A DNA stretch of 64,000 nt from DASWIG01 sp965371445 (GTDB lineage: Bacteria > Acidobacteriota > Thermoanaerobaculia > Multivoradales > J023): contig CBDUYN010000022.1 in the NCBI GenBank assembly GCA_965371445.1, positions 20,568 through 84,567 on the forward strand. The letters are read 5' to 3'. The position numbers and the translations under genes were made by a program. Under the pieces are notes generated by a model that saw only the letters and a program-made list of their open reading frames with translations, ran no database searches and was not told where the DNA came from. Within the stretch, counting starts at the first letter, position 1. Each line of letters opens with the position of its first letter. Shown in pieces: positions 45,493-53,096 of this stretch.

Positions 45493-45661
45493 CCTTCGGA
45501 AGCCCGGAGCGCATCTGCACTGGAAAGGGGAGACCAGACGGCGCGGAGGCGCTCCGGGCCTCATCAGGTGCCGAGCCGTTTGCTCCACACGGCCGTGCAG
45601 AGGGTTGAGGGATGGACCAGAGCGACTTGACGTGAGCGTCCAAGGACCGGAGAATCCGCCT

Positions 45662-46171
45662 ATGCGAAGAACACGAACCGCACTCGCCGTCCTGGGGCTC
45701 GCCGCAGGACTGACCGTGCCGGCCGCTCCGGCCCCCGCCCAGGAAGAGGCGGCCGAGGCGAAGCCGACGCTCGGGATCGAAGCGGTGACGATCGAGCCCG
45801 CGGCGCCTTCGGTCGACACCCTCTGCCGGCTTCGGGTGAAGGTCAAGAACACGGGTCCCGCGACCGTCTCGGCGCTCTACTTCCGCGTCGCCATCAACGG
45901 GCAGGACCTCGAGGTCTACAAGAACCAGATCTTCATGGACCGCCTCGACGCGGGAGCCGAGACCGAGGTCGTCCTCTACAACTTCTGGACGACGGAGAGC
46001 CGCCGTCCCCCGCCCGCCGACGGCAAGCTCAAGCTCACCGTCGAGCTGCGCGAGGCCCAGCTCCTCGCGGTCACCACCGAGGACGACGGCACCGAGGTCT
46101 GGACCCTCGGCGAGGCCGTCGGCGGCCTGCCGGTGTCGAAGGAGCTGGTCGTTAAGCTCAAGAAGGGCTGA
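45662..46171 (+). CDS. Small secreted beta-sandwich (CARDB-like) protein
   Basis: 169 residues from ATG 45662. Signal peptide TALAVLGLAAGLTVPAAPAPAQ. The mature part (LGIEAVTIEPAAP, LCRLRVKVKNTGPATVSALYFRVAINGQD, AGAETEVVLYNFWT) looks like a single CARDB/immunoglobulin-like adhesion module. No catalytic residues are evident. The preceding 170-bp gap holds a 10-bp inverted repeat (45503-45512/45549-45558). Confidence 0.72.
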   Translation: MRRTRTALAVLGLAAGLTVPAAPAPAQEEAAEAKPTLGIEAVTIEPAAPSVDTLCRLRVKVKNTGPATVSALYFRVAINGQDLEVYKNQIFMDRLDAGAETEVVLYNFWTTESRRPPPADGKLKLTVELREAQLLAVTTEDDGTEVWTLGEAVGGLPVSKELVVKLKKG

Positions 46172-46181
46172 TTGCCCGCCG

Positions 46182-46320
46182 CTACCCGGGGATGAATCCC
46201 CGGGCTAGATCTAAAAAGGCGCCCTTCGGGCTTGCCGGCTAAAGCCGGAAGATCCCGCGGCTTCAGCCGCAAAGCCCGAAGGGCGTCTTTCAAATGTAGC
46301 CCGGGGTTTCAACCCCGGGT
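46182..46320. repeat. Composite REP-like element: two hairpins flanking a cruciform
   Basis: CCCGGGGAT/ATCCCCGGG at 46185-46204 and CCCGGGGTT/AACCCCGGG at 46300-46319 flank a nested structure at 46218-46290. The nested part has an outer 13-bp stem (46221-46233 with 46272-46284) and two inner hairpins, CCGGCTAAAGCCGG and GCGGCTTCAGCCGC. It lies between convergent genes. Confidence 0.85.
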
Positions 46321-46357
46321 GCTCGGCCGGCGCGGGGGGAAAGGGGGGATGCTTCGC

Positions 46358-46783
46358 CTACTCGGCGGCGATCAGCTCGGCGCGCGAGAAGAAAAACGCC
46401 GTCTCCTTGGCCGCGTTCTCCTCGGAGTCGCTGCCGTGGATGGCGTTTCGTTCGATGTCGGTGCCGTAGAGGTTGCGGATCGTCCCAGGGGCGGCCTCCT
46501 TCGAATTCGTGGCGCCCATCACGTCGCGCAGATGGGTCACGGCGTCGAAGTCGCGCTCCAGGGCCACCGGCATCGACGGGCCCGAGGTCATGAAGGCCAC
46601 CAGGTCGTCGTAGAACGGACGCTCTTTGTGGACCTCGTAGAAAACCTCCGCCTGCTCTTCGGTGAGGCGCATCTTCTTGGCACAGCGGATCGTAAACCCT
46701 TCCTTTTCGAGATGGGCGAAGATGTTGCCGGCGTTACCCGCCGCCACCGCGTCGGGCTTGATGATCGTGAGGGTCGTTCCCAT
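46358..46783 (-). CDS. ndk: Nucleoside diphosphate kinase
   Basis: 141 residues, the normal length. It transfers the gamma-phosphate between nucleotides through a phosphohistidine. Seen: the TLTIIKPDAV start, the catalytic His116 in NAIHGSDS, and Arg-containing nucleotide-binding residues around ATNSKEAAPGTIR. Start ATG 46783 has AAGGAGAG upstream. It is last in a minus-strand run with the S51-like gene, sucD and sucC. Confidence 0.95.
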   Translation of the reverse strand: MGTTLTIIKPDAVAAGNAGNIFAHLEKEGFTIRCAKKMRLTEEQAEVFYEVHKERPFYDDLVAFMTSGPSMPVALERDFDAVTHLRDVMGATNSKEAAPGTIRNLYGTDIERNAIHGSDSEENAAKETAFFFSRAELIAAE

Positions 46784-46804
46784 GGTTTCTCTCCTTGTAT
46801 CCTC

Positions 46805-46880
46805 AGGGCAGGCTCGGCCCGGGGGCGCGCAGCCTGTCGATTGAAGAGGCAGGCTACGCGCCCCGGGCCGAGCCTGCCCT
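46805..46880. repeat. Long imperfect palindrome between ndk and the S51-like gene
   Basis: AGGGCAGGCTCGGCCCGGGG and its complement bracket 46805-46880, with the stem continuing through CGCG and AGCCTG to give about 27 bp with one or two bulges and a loop near GTCGATTGAAGAGG. It is of REP/transposon-hairpin size and occupies the whole intergenic gap. Confidence 0.8.
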
Positions 46881-47571
46881 ACGATTCTTCGAGCTCGAGG
46901 AGGTCGGCGTCGGCGGCGTCGAGGAAGAAGGCCTCGCCCACCAGCTCGCGTTCGCCGTCGGGGCCGAGGAGCAGCGCCGAGCCGGCGGGAAGGCCGACGC
47001 CCCAGCGCACGTCCGAATGGCCGAGGAGCTGACGCAAACGGTGGTCGTGTCCGGGGTCGAAGTTCGTCTCGACCGCGCCGCCCGGCAGGAAGCCGAGCCC
47101 GGGGATCAGCTCCTTGCCCTTCAAGCTCCGCGTCGTCTGACCGAGTGCCTGAGCCGCCGCCGCCATGGCGGCGAGCGTCCCGCCGCGGACGACGAGCTCG
47201 GTCAAGGCTTCGAGAGCCGGCGCGTGGTCGAACGTGTCGATCACGAATTCGGCGACGCCGCCGCCCAGGTAAATCGCCGCCGAGGCGCGGATCCGCTCGC
47301 CGTTCTTGCCGCGTTTCGCGTCGCGCCGGCGGTAGATCGGGATCGTGTCGACGGTGCGCTCGAAGCTCTCCTTCAGGTAGGCGGCGAAGTGCCCGCCGTA
47401 CTCGGTCGAGCCGCTGGCGGCGGGCACGAAGCCGATCGGACGCGGTCCCTCTGCCACCTTGGCGAGCCACGCCCGATCGACCTCCTCCGTCTCGCCGAAG
47501 CTGAACTCGCCGCCGCCCAGCAGGACGATCCAGCCCTCACCGGCGATCCTTGCCGGACCGGTCGAGCTCAC
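46879..47571 (-). CDS. Peptidase S51/cyanophycinase-like protein, nucleophile lost
   Basis: 230 residues from GTG 47571. Class I glutamine-amidotransferase-like fold of the S51 group: WIVLLGGGEFSFGE start, GFVPAASGSTE, AAIYLGGG. The nucleophile elbow that normally reads G-x-SAGA reads AAMAAAAQALG here, so the Ser is Ala and catalysis is unlikely. Its start codon and SD lie inside a tandem repeat. It may be a binding or regulatory homologue. Confidence 0.72.
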   Translation of the reverse strand: MSSTGPARIAGEGWIVLLGGGEFSFGETEEVDRAWLAKVAEGPRPIGFVPAASGSTEYGGHFAAYLKESFERTVDTIPIYRRRDAKRGKNGERIRASAAIYLGGGVAEFVIDTFDHAPALEALTELVVRGGTLAAMAAAAQALGQTTRSLKGKELIPGLGFLPGGAVETNFDPGHDHRLRQLLGHSDVRWGVGLPAGSALLLGPDGERELVGEAFFLDAADADLLELEES

Positions 47572-47633
47572 AGCGTCCCCTTGGGGGGAACGAGGGGGGA
47601 GCTCACAGCGTCCCCTTGGGGGGAACGAGGGGG
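47564..47633. repeat. 35-bp tandem direct repeat carrying an SD and start codon
   Basis: Two exact 35-bp copies (47564-47598 and 47599-47633) fill the gap between sucD and the S51-like gene. On the minus strand each contains AAGGGGACGCTGTGAGC, an SD-like box followed by GTG. The copy nearer the gene supplies its start. Confidence 0.85.
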
Positions 47634-47637
47634 GATC

Positions 47638-48510
47638 TCACTGGCCGAGGGCCTTCGCCATGGTCGAGCCGATGTCGGCCGGCGACTCAGCCACGTGGAG
47701 GCCGTGCCGGCGCATCGCCGCGATCTTGTCCTCGGCCTTGCCCTTGCCGCCCGACACGATGGCGCCGGCATGGCCCATGCGGCGTCCCGGCGGTGCCGTA
47801 CGGCCGGCCACGAAGCCCACCACGGGGCGGTCGTAGCTCGCCTCGATCCACTCCGCTGCCTCCTCCTCGGCCGAGCCGCCGATCTCACCGATCAGGATCA
47901 CGCCGTCGGTGTCGTCGTCTTCGGCAAAGGCCGCGAGCGTGTCGATGAAGCTCGTGCCGTTGACCGGATCGCCGCCGATTCCGATGCAGGTCGACTGGCC
48001 GAGGCCGAGGTTGGTGAGCTGCCAGACCGCCTCGTAGGTCAACGTCCCCGAGCGGCTGACGACACCGATCCGTCCAGGCTCGTGGATGTGGCCCGGCATG
48101 ATGCCAATCTTGGCCATACCCGGCGAGATGATCCCGGGACAGTTGGGACCGATGAGCCGCGTCCCGGTGTCGCGCAGGAAGGTCTTGACCTTCAGCATGT
48201 CGGCCACCGGGACGCCCTCGGTGATGCAGACGACGAGCTCGAGGCCGGCGTCGGCCGCCTCCATGACGGCGTCGGCCGCAAAGGGCGGCGGCACGAAGAT
48301 CATCGTCGCGTTGACGTTTTTTTTCTCGCGCGCCTCGGCCACCGAGTCGAAGACCGGGATCCCCTCGACGTCTTGGCCGCCCTTGCCCGGCGTCACGCCG
48401 GCGACGACCTGGGTGCCGTAGTCGCGGCAGCCGAGGGCGTGGAACGTCCCCTCCTTGCCGGTGATTCCCTGGACGAGGAGGCGGGTGTCGTCGTTGACCC
48501 AGATCGCCAT
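47638..48510 (-). CDS. sucD: Succinyl-CoA ligase alpha subunit
   Basis: 290 residues. TCA-cycle enzyme that, with SucC, interconverts succinyl-CoA and succinate with substrate-level phosphorylation. Seen: the CoA-binding domain (LLVQGITGKEG, GVTPGKGG), CITEGVP and the phospho-His loop RRMGHAGAIVSGGKG. It starts 1 bp after the sucC stop, with AAAGGAGG inside the sucC end. Confidence 0.96.
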   Translation of the reverse strand: MAIWVNDDTRLLVQGITGKEGTFHALGCRDYGTQVVAGVTPGKGGQDVEGIPVFDSVAEAREKKNVNATMIFVPPPFAADAVMEAADAGLELVVCITEGVPVADMLKVKTFLRDTGTRLIGPNCPGIISPGMAKIGIMPGHIHEPGRIGVVSRSGTLTYEAVWQLTNLGLGQSTCIGIGGDPVNGTSFIDTLAAFAEDDDTDGVILIGEIGGSAEEEAAEWIEASYDRPVVGFVAGRTAPPGRRMGHAGAIVSGGKGKAEDKIAAMRRHGLHVAESPADIGSTMAKALGQ

Positions 48511-48511
48511 C

Positions 48512-49702
48512 TCACGCCCCTCCTTTCACCGCCGCGACGGCTTTCTCGGCCGCGTCGGCCATGTGCCGGGCGACCAGGAAGTCGAAGTCGGCGTCGGCGA
48601 GGATCTGCCGTCCCTGCTCGACGTTTGTGCCTTCGAGGCGCACGATCACCGGGATGTCGATGCCACCGAGCTCCTCGATCGCGCCCACGACGCCCGCGGC
48701 GATGCGGTCGGTGCGGGCGATACCGCCGAAGATGTTGATCAGGACGGCCTTGACGCTCTCGTCGGAGATCAGGATTTGGAAGGCGTTCTTGACCGCCTCC
48801 TGGGAGGCCGAGCCGCCGACGTCGAGGAAGTTGGCGGGCTCGCCGCCGGAGAGCTTGATGATGTCCATGGTCGCCATGGCGAGCCCCGCGCCGTTGACCA
48901 TGCAGCCGATCGAGCCGTCGAGCTTGATGTAGCTCAAGCCGTGCTCGCTGGCCTCGACCTCGAGGGGGTTTTCCTCGGCGAGATCGCGCATGGCCAGGAT
49001 GTCGGGGTGACGGAAAAGGGCGTTGCCGTCGAAGCTCATCTTGGCGTCGAGAGCGATCACGTCGCCCGCGCCGGTGATGAGCAGCGGATTGATCTCGGCG
49101 AGCGAGGCGTCGGTGTCGACGAAGGCTCGGGTGAGGCTGGTCAGGAGCTTCTGGGCCTGGCGCGCGGTCTTGCCTTTCAAGCCCAGGCCGTCGGTCACCT
49201 TGCGGGCCTCGAAGGGAAAGAGCCCGAGGTGAGGGTCGAAATGCTGGCGGATGATCTTCTCGGGCGTTTCCTCCGCCACCTTCTCGATCTCCATGCCGCC
49301 CTCGGTCGAGGCCATGACGAGCGGCAGCGGACGCTTCTCGCCGTCGACGGTGCGGTCGCGGTCGAGGGTCACGGCGAGGTAGAGCTCGTTGGCGATGTCG
49401 ACGGCCTCCTCGATGAAGAGGCGGCGGACTGTTTGGCCTTCGGGTCCGGTCTGGTGGGTGAAGAGCTGCATGCCGAGGATCTCGCCGGCGAGCTTCTCGG
49501 CTTCCTCCGGGGAGCCCGCGAGCTTGACGCCGCCGCCCTTGCCGCGGCCGCCAGCGTGGATCTGGGCCTTGACGACCGCCCGTCCGCCGAAGCCTTCGGC
49601 GATAGTGCGCGCTTCGGCCGGGTCCGTCGTCACCTGGCCGCGCGGCGTCGCCACGCCGTATCGACGCAGGATCTCCTTGGCCTGGTATTCGTGGATTTTC
49701 AA
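48512..49702 (-). CDS. sucC: Succinyl-CoA ligase beta subunit
   Basis: 396 residues from TTG 49702, preceded by AAGGAGGAACC; the frame is open further upstream but without homology. The ATP-grasp N-terminal half opens with KIHEYQAKEILRRYGV and holds VVKAQIHAGGRGKGGGVKL. The C-terminal ligase half has NIFGGIARTDRIA and VRLEGTN. Full length for the family. First gene of the minus-strand run. Confidence 0.96.
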   Translation of the reverse strand: MKIHEYQAKEILRRYGVATPRGQVTTDPAEARTIAEGFGGRAVVKAQIHAGGRGKGGGVKLAGSPEEAEKLAGEILGMQLFTHQTGPEGQTVRRLFIEEAVDIANELYLAVTLDRDRTVDGEKRPLPLVMASTEGGMEIEKVAEETPEKIIRQHFDPHLGLFPFEARKVTDGLGLKGKTARQAQKLLTSLTRAFVDTDASLAEINPLLITGAGDVIALDAKMSFDGNALFRHPDILAMRDLAEENPLEVEASEHGLSYIKLDGSIGCMVNGAGLAMATMDIIKLSGGEPANFLDVGGSASQEAVKNAFQILISDESVKAVLINIFGGIARTDRIAAGVVGAIEELGGIDIPVIVRLEGTNVEQGRQILADADFDFLVARHMADAAEKAVAAVKGGA

Positions 49703-49737
49703 GGTTCCTCCTTGGATGGTACCGGGGGCCGGATGTT

Positions 49738-49809
49738 CCCCCGGGGTTGAAACCCGGGGTTGGACGATGGCGTCCCTTCGGAACGCGTTGGCCCCTCGCT
49801 TCGGGGCCG
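49738..49809. repeat. REP-like hairpins upstream of sucC
   Basis: CCCCGGGGTTGAAACCCGGGG at 49739-49759 is of the same type as the hairpins at 46185 and 46300. A GGCCCC-TCGCTTC-GGGGCC hairpin follows at about 49790-49808. Confidence 0.75.
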
Positions 49810-49856
49810 GTAGTGTAGCATCTTCTCCGGCTCCGGGGGGGCAAGCTCGGGGCACA

Positions 49857-50555
49857 CTACGTCGAGCTCCGTCCTGCTTCGTCAAGGACGGCTTCCGCAA
49901 GGATCGCCCCGAGCTCCACGACCGTCGAACGTCCCTCTTCGGCCGTCGCTTCCGCCGGGGCGCCGAAGTAGGCCTCGGGTCCTCCGGCCTCGGCGAAGTC
50001 CTTGCGGCCCTCACGGATCGCCACGGAAAGCGACGACGGGTTCGGCTTGAGCGTCCGCCGGCGCTCTTCGCGCACCAGCTCGGGCTCCTGGGCCATCACG
50101 ACGGAGCCCTCGTAGCGGCCGGCGTGGCAGGCGCCGCTCTTGAGCTCGTCGGTGAGGCGTAGCGCCCAGGGCTTGCGGGTGACGTCGGGGAAGACGACGG
50201 CGATCGATCCCGCTTCGCGGATCTTGGTCCGCGCCGCGTAGAGCGCGCCGAGGTGCGCCGGGTCGAAGTGAGCATTCGCAAAAGCGAGCGTCGCGATGCC
50301 CCAGCCGGCGAGCGCTTCGGCGACGTCGACGAGAAGCGAGGTCACCGTCTCAGGACGGACCGAGACCGTCCCCGGAAACGCCGCGGCAAAGGACGCCGCC
50401 GTGTAGTCGACCGGCGGCAGGACGATCGCCGGGACGCCGTGCTCGGCGAGCCGGCGCGCGCCGTCCTCGGCCATGGCGAGGGCGATGACGCGGTCGGTCG
50501 AGGTCGGCAGGTGCGGGCCGTGGGCTTCGACCGCGCCGGCCGGCAGGATCGCCAC
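49857..50555 (-). CDS. Creatininase-family protein, 5'-truncated copy A
   Basis: 232 residues if GTG 50555 is used. The creatininase amidohydrolase fold starts abruptly at VAILPAGAVEAHGPHLP and retains the metal ligands (Glu and His of VEAHGPH, Asp of TSTDR, HFDPAH in place of NGHGGN, and ACHAGRYEGS with Glu). Compared with the complete copy at 53097-53894, about 40 residues are missing at the N-terminus; the homology begins at RLDLART, 22 bp before the toxin-like gene ends. Translation from GTG would lack the first strand, so function is doubtful. Confidence 0.75.
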   Translation of the reverse strand: MAILPAGAVEAHGPHLPTSTDRVIALAMAEDGARRLAEHGVPAIVLPPVDYTAASFAAAFPGTVSVRPETVTSLLVDVAEALAGWGIATLAFANAHFDPAHLGALYAARTKIREAGSIAVVFPDVTRKPWALRLTDELKSGACHAGRYEGSVVMAQEPELVREERRRTLKPNPSSLSVAIREGRKDFAEAGGPEAYFGAPAEATAEEGRSTVVELGAILAEAVLDEAGRSST

Positions 50556-50600
50556 CGTGCGGGCGAGGTCGAGCCGATGGCGAGACTCCGGAAGACCTTT

Positions 50601-51938
50601 TTATCGTTCCCAGAACGGTGAGCCATATTCTATGGTTTTTCCCGTCAGATGCCCTATTTCAAGAACTTGCTCCAAGGTGGTATCTTGGAAGTATCCATGA
50701 GTTCTCTTGTCGGTTATGTCACCATTTTCCGGAATGCGACCCGGATAAATCCACAGACTGAAAACTCTGTGCCGGCCTTTAGAATCCGTATCGCCTTGAG
50801 AGAGCATGATATGCGTGTCACCACCTACAAATATCATTTTCCCTGCTGGAATCTGTTGAATCAACTTTCCCGTGCTCGCGCTGTAGATCTTTCCCGTTGT
50901 CGAGTTATATTTAATCGACTCAAGCTTGCCACTCACAACGAGAAGTTTCTTCTTGTGATCATTGAAAGCCTTCGTAGCATCTGCCGTCGCCTTCTTTTGG
51001 GCCTTTCGTCTTTTCGCAGTATACTCCTCTGGGATATCTGCCATTTCCTTGTCGTACTTCTTAGACGCTACTGCGGCTGCACTCATGTAGACGCCTTGGA
51101 TTTTACTTTTGCTAATCACTCCCGCCTTGAATGCGGCAAAAACAAGAGCTTCATCGCAGGTCATCGTACTGTTTCTACCTTTCTCAGGTTGGTCGCGTCC
51201 GCCGCGCAGCCACTTGATAAAATCATTGGGGAATTCATGAAATCCTGCAATAACTTGAGATCGTCTGCGCTTTACTTTAGGAAGAGGGGTCCAAACCGGT
51301 GGTCCAATCACGCCTCTTCCGCGCCACTGTAGCTTCCCAACTTTTTTCTTGGTAACGCGAGGCTTCATGGTCCACCCATTTTTGGTGTATACCGGAATTC
51401 TTCTGCTTTTCTTGATCTCTCTTGTGCCAACCCATTCTTTCGCTGTCTTCATTACGCGAGCCACTATAATCTGATTTATTAGTGCTTGCCTCTTTTTTCG
51501 ATCAGTGGCGGAGATGTTTCCGAGAAGGGCGTGTGTGTCTTGCTGGGTCATTTCCGACATCAGCTCGTTGAATCTCGCTGGCTTCTTCCTCTTCAGGTAC
51601 GAGAGCTTGTTCATCGCTCTTCTGTATTTCTTTCTATTCAATAGATATTTTAATCTTTTATAAGTCTTGCTCTTGTTTGCGTTGTCTTGCTGTCTGGCAA
51701 TGATGGCATTCTGTTTGCCAGTGGTTGATATGTGTTGTGCCGTACAGGCCGGCTTCGTGCCCGTCATGCCGTGGCCCAAGAGCTCGGACCGCCTGAGTCT
51801 GGTCCCGAGATCGAGCATCGGTGACGATTCGTACCTTTTGTGATAGGCGGCTGTAAGAGGAGGTGCAAAGCGCCCCCCACCATGTGCCGAAGGAGATTTC
51901 GCATTCGTTTTGAAGCGGCTGATGTAATGAGTGCCCAT
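50601..51938 (-). CDS. Toxin-like protein with papain-like Cys/His C-terminus
   Basis: 445 residues from ATG 51938 with AAGGAG upstream. Base composition is strikingly AT-rich and the protein is Lys-rich. N-terminal 70 residues Gly/Pro/Arg-rich; residues 80-240 basic and helical. The C-terminal third resembles papain/NlpC-like toxin domains found at the end of polymorphic or contractile-injection effectors: MTCDEALVFAAFKAGVI with Cys261, GKMIFVGGDTHIMLS with His376, then RVFSLWIYP. Acquired recently by composition, flanked by the creatininase copies. Family assignment is inference from the motif pattern. Confidence 0.72.
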   Translation of the reverse strand: MGTHYISRFKTNAKSPSAHGGGRFAPPLTAAYHKRYESSPMLDLGTRLRRSELLGHGMTGTKPACTAQHISTTGKQNAIIARQQDNANKSKTYKRLKYLLNRKKYRRAMNKLSYLKRKKPARFNELMSEMTQQDTHALLGNISATDRKKRQALINQIIVARVMKTAKEWVGTREIKKSRRIPVYTKNGWTMKPRVTKKKVGKLQWRGRGVIGPPVWTPLPKVKRRRSQVIAGFHEFPNDFIKWLRGGRDQPEKGRNSTMTCDEALVFAAFKAGVISKSKIQGVYMSAAAVASKKYDKEMADIPEEYTAKRRKAQKKATADATKAFNDHKKKLLVVSGKLESIKYNSTTGKIYSASTGKLIQQIPAGKMIFVGGDTHIMLSQGDTDSKGRHRVFSLWIYPGRIPENGDITDKRTHGYFQDTTLEQVLEIGHLTGKTIEYGSPFWER

Positions 51939-51975
51939 GATGGCGCTCCTTCCGTTCCGCAGGTTCTCGGGCTAG

Positions 51976-52237
51976 CTAAACAGCTCCAGAGATACGCATG
52001 TCTTCTCTGAATTCCGGGTAGTCATCCTCCATTCGGCCGGGATCGTTCTCCACGCGTTCAGCGATCCTGGTTCACTTGGGGCCGGGCTTCGCGGACCTCC
52101 TCCGAGGCGAGCGCGCTTCCAGTGCTCTCGCCACCGCGTAGGTGACCATGACATCCCGGTCCGGGAGCTCTCGAAGCGGGTCTCCGATCGTGCGAGAAGC
52201 AGATGGTGACCTTAAAAACTATGCTCTCTGGCATCAT
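51976..52237 (-). pseudogene. Decayed small ORF directly upstream of the toxin-like gene
   Basis: From ATG 52237 the minus strand reads MMPESIVFKVTIC. Continuing needs at least three frame changes through DPLRELPDRDVMVTYAVARALEAR, then LASEEVREAR and AERVENDPGRMEDDYPEFREDM, ending at a TAG at 51976-51978. The pieces in sequence look like one small acidic-tailed protein. It has its own promoter and ends 37 bp before the toxin start. Unrecognised family; an antitoxin or immunity role is only a guess. Confidence 0.45.
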
Positions 52238-52257
52238 GCACTTCTCCGATCCGGTAC

Positions 52258-52287
52258 AGTATAGCATGTCCTGACACAGTAGGGCAA
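52258..52287 (-). promoter_or_regulatory. Sigma-70-type promoter for the decayed ORF/toxin-like gene
   Basis: On the minus strand TTGCCC (52282-52287), an 18-bp spacer and TATACT (52258-52263), about 20 bp before the ATG at 52237. Confidence 0.5.
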
Positions 52288-52432
52288 GCGTGGGTACGTT
52301 GAAGCTCGGCTCCGATGAAAGGATCGGATGCCGCGCCGACTAAGACACCCCCGAAGCGGACGAGCCGGAGAAGAAGATTGAACCGGGAAGCTCGGTTCGG
52401 GCGAGACCACCCTCTGCCAAGCTGATCACCCC

Positions 52433-52769
52433 GAGGACGGCTTTCGCGAGGATCGCCCCAAGCTCGGCGACCGTCGAGCGGCCCTCCTCGGTCGTCGCTT
52501 CGGCCGGGGCGCCGAAGGAGGCCTCGCCTCGGACGAGCGCCGGGACGCCGTGCTCGGCGAGGCGGCGGGCGTCGTCCTCGGCCATGGCCATGGCGAGGGC
52601 GACGGCGATGACGCGGTCGGTCGAGGTCGGCGGCTGCGGGCCGTGGGCCTCGACCGCGCCGGTCGGCAAGATCGCCGCCGTACGGGCGAAGTCGAGACCG
52701 TTGACCTCCGTCCAGGCCATCTCCCACAGGCGCAGGACTTCCGGCTCCTCGGCGTCGGTCGGCGCTCAA
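52433..52769 (-). pseudogene. Creatininase-family copy B, internally deleted
   Basis: Encodes LRLWEMAWTEV and AAILPTGAVEAHGP through LAEHGVPALV, then jumps to SFGAPAEATTEEGRSTVAELGAILAKAVL, the extreme C-terminus. About 140 residues including most metal ligands are gone. At the 5' end an 8-base loss relative to copy C shifts the frame. AMAMAEDD carries a small local duplication. Confidence 0.82.
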
Positions 52770-52985
52770 CTGCTCGGTCTGTCGATTCAGAATTACCGAT
52801 CTTTGGCGGAGGTCAGCATCGGCCGAACCGGGTACCGTAAAGGGGAGCCATTGCCGGCATTGAGCTGCTTCATCGGACCCAACGGCAGCGGAGAGTCGAG
52901 CCTGCTTGATGCCTTCGGCTTCATGGCGGATTGGTTGACAGATGAGCTCACAGACTTAATGAAAAAAGGGCGGCACCCGTCCTAT
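52770..52985 (+). pseudogene. N-terminal fragment of an OLD/AAA_21-type ATPase
   Basis: Reads LLGLSIQNYRSLAEVSIGR, then ALSCFIGPNGSGESSLLDAFGFMADWL. This is the first strand and Walker A region of an SMC-like AAA ATPase, with Glu in place of the invariant Lys, after which homology is lost. It abuts the 5' end of creatininase copy B. The following 52986-53096 is unassigned. Confidence 0.75.
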
Positions 52986-53096
52986 CCCGGGAATGCCTGT
53001 CACTACTCAGCAGTTATCAGTACGATTCGTCGAAGCGCTCCTCAAAAGTAACGGAAAGTGTGACTTTTGGCAGGTCTTCTTCAAGCCTTGTGAGGC

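Noticed and set aside
46795..48738. 647-codon plus-strand frame over ndk/S51/sucD
   Set aside because: Antisense of well-identified genes; reads through the tandem repeats without domain content.
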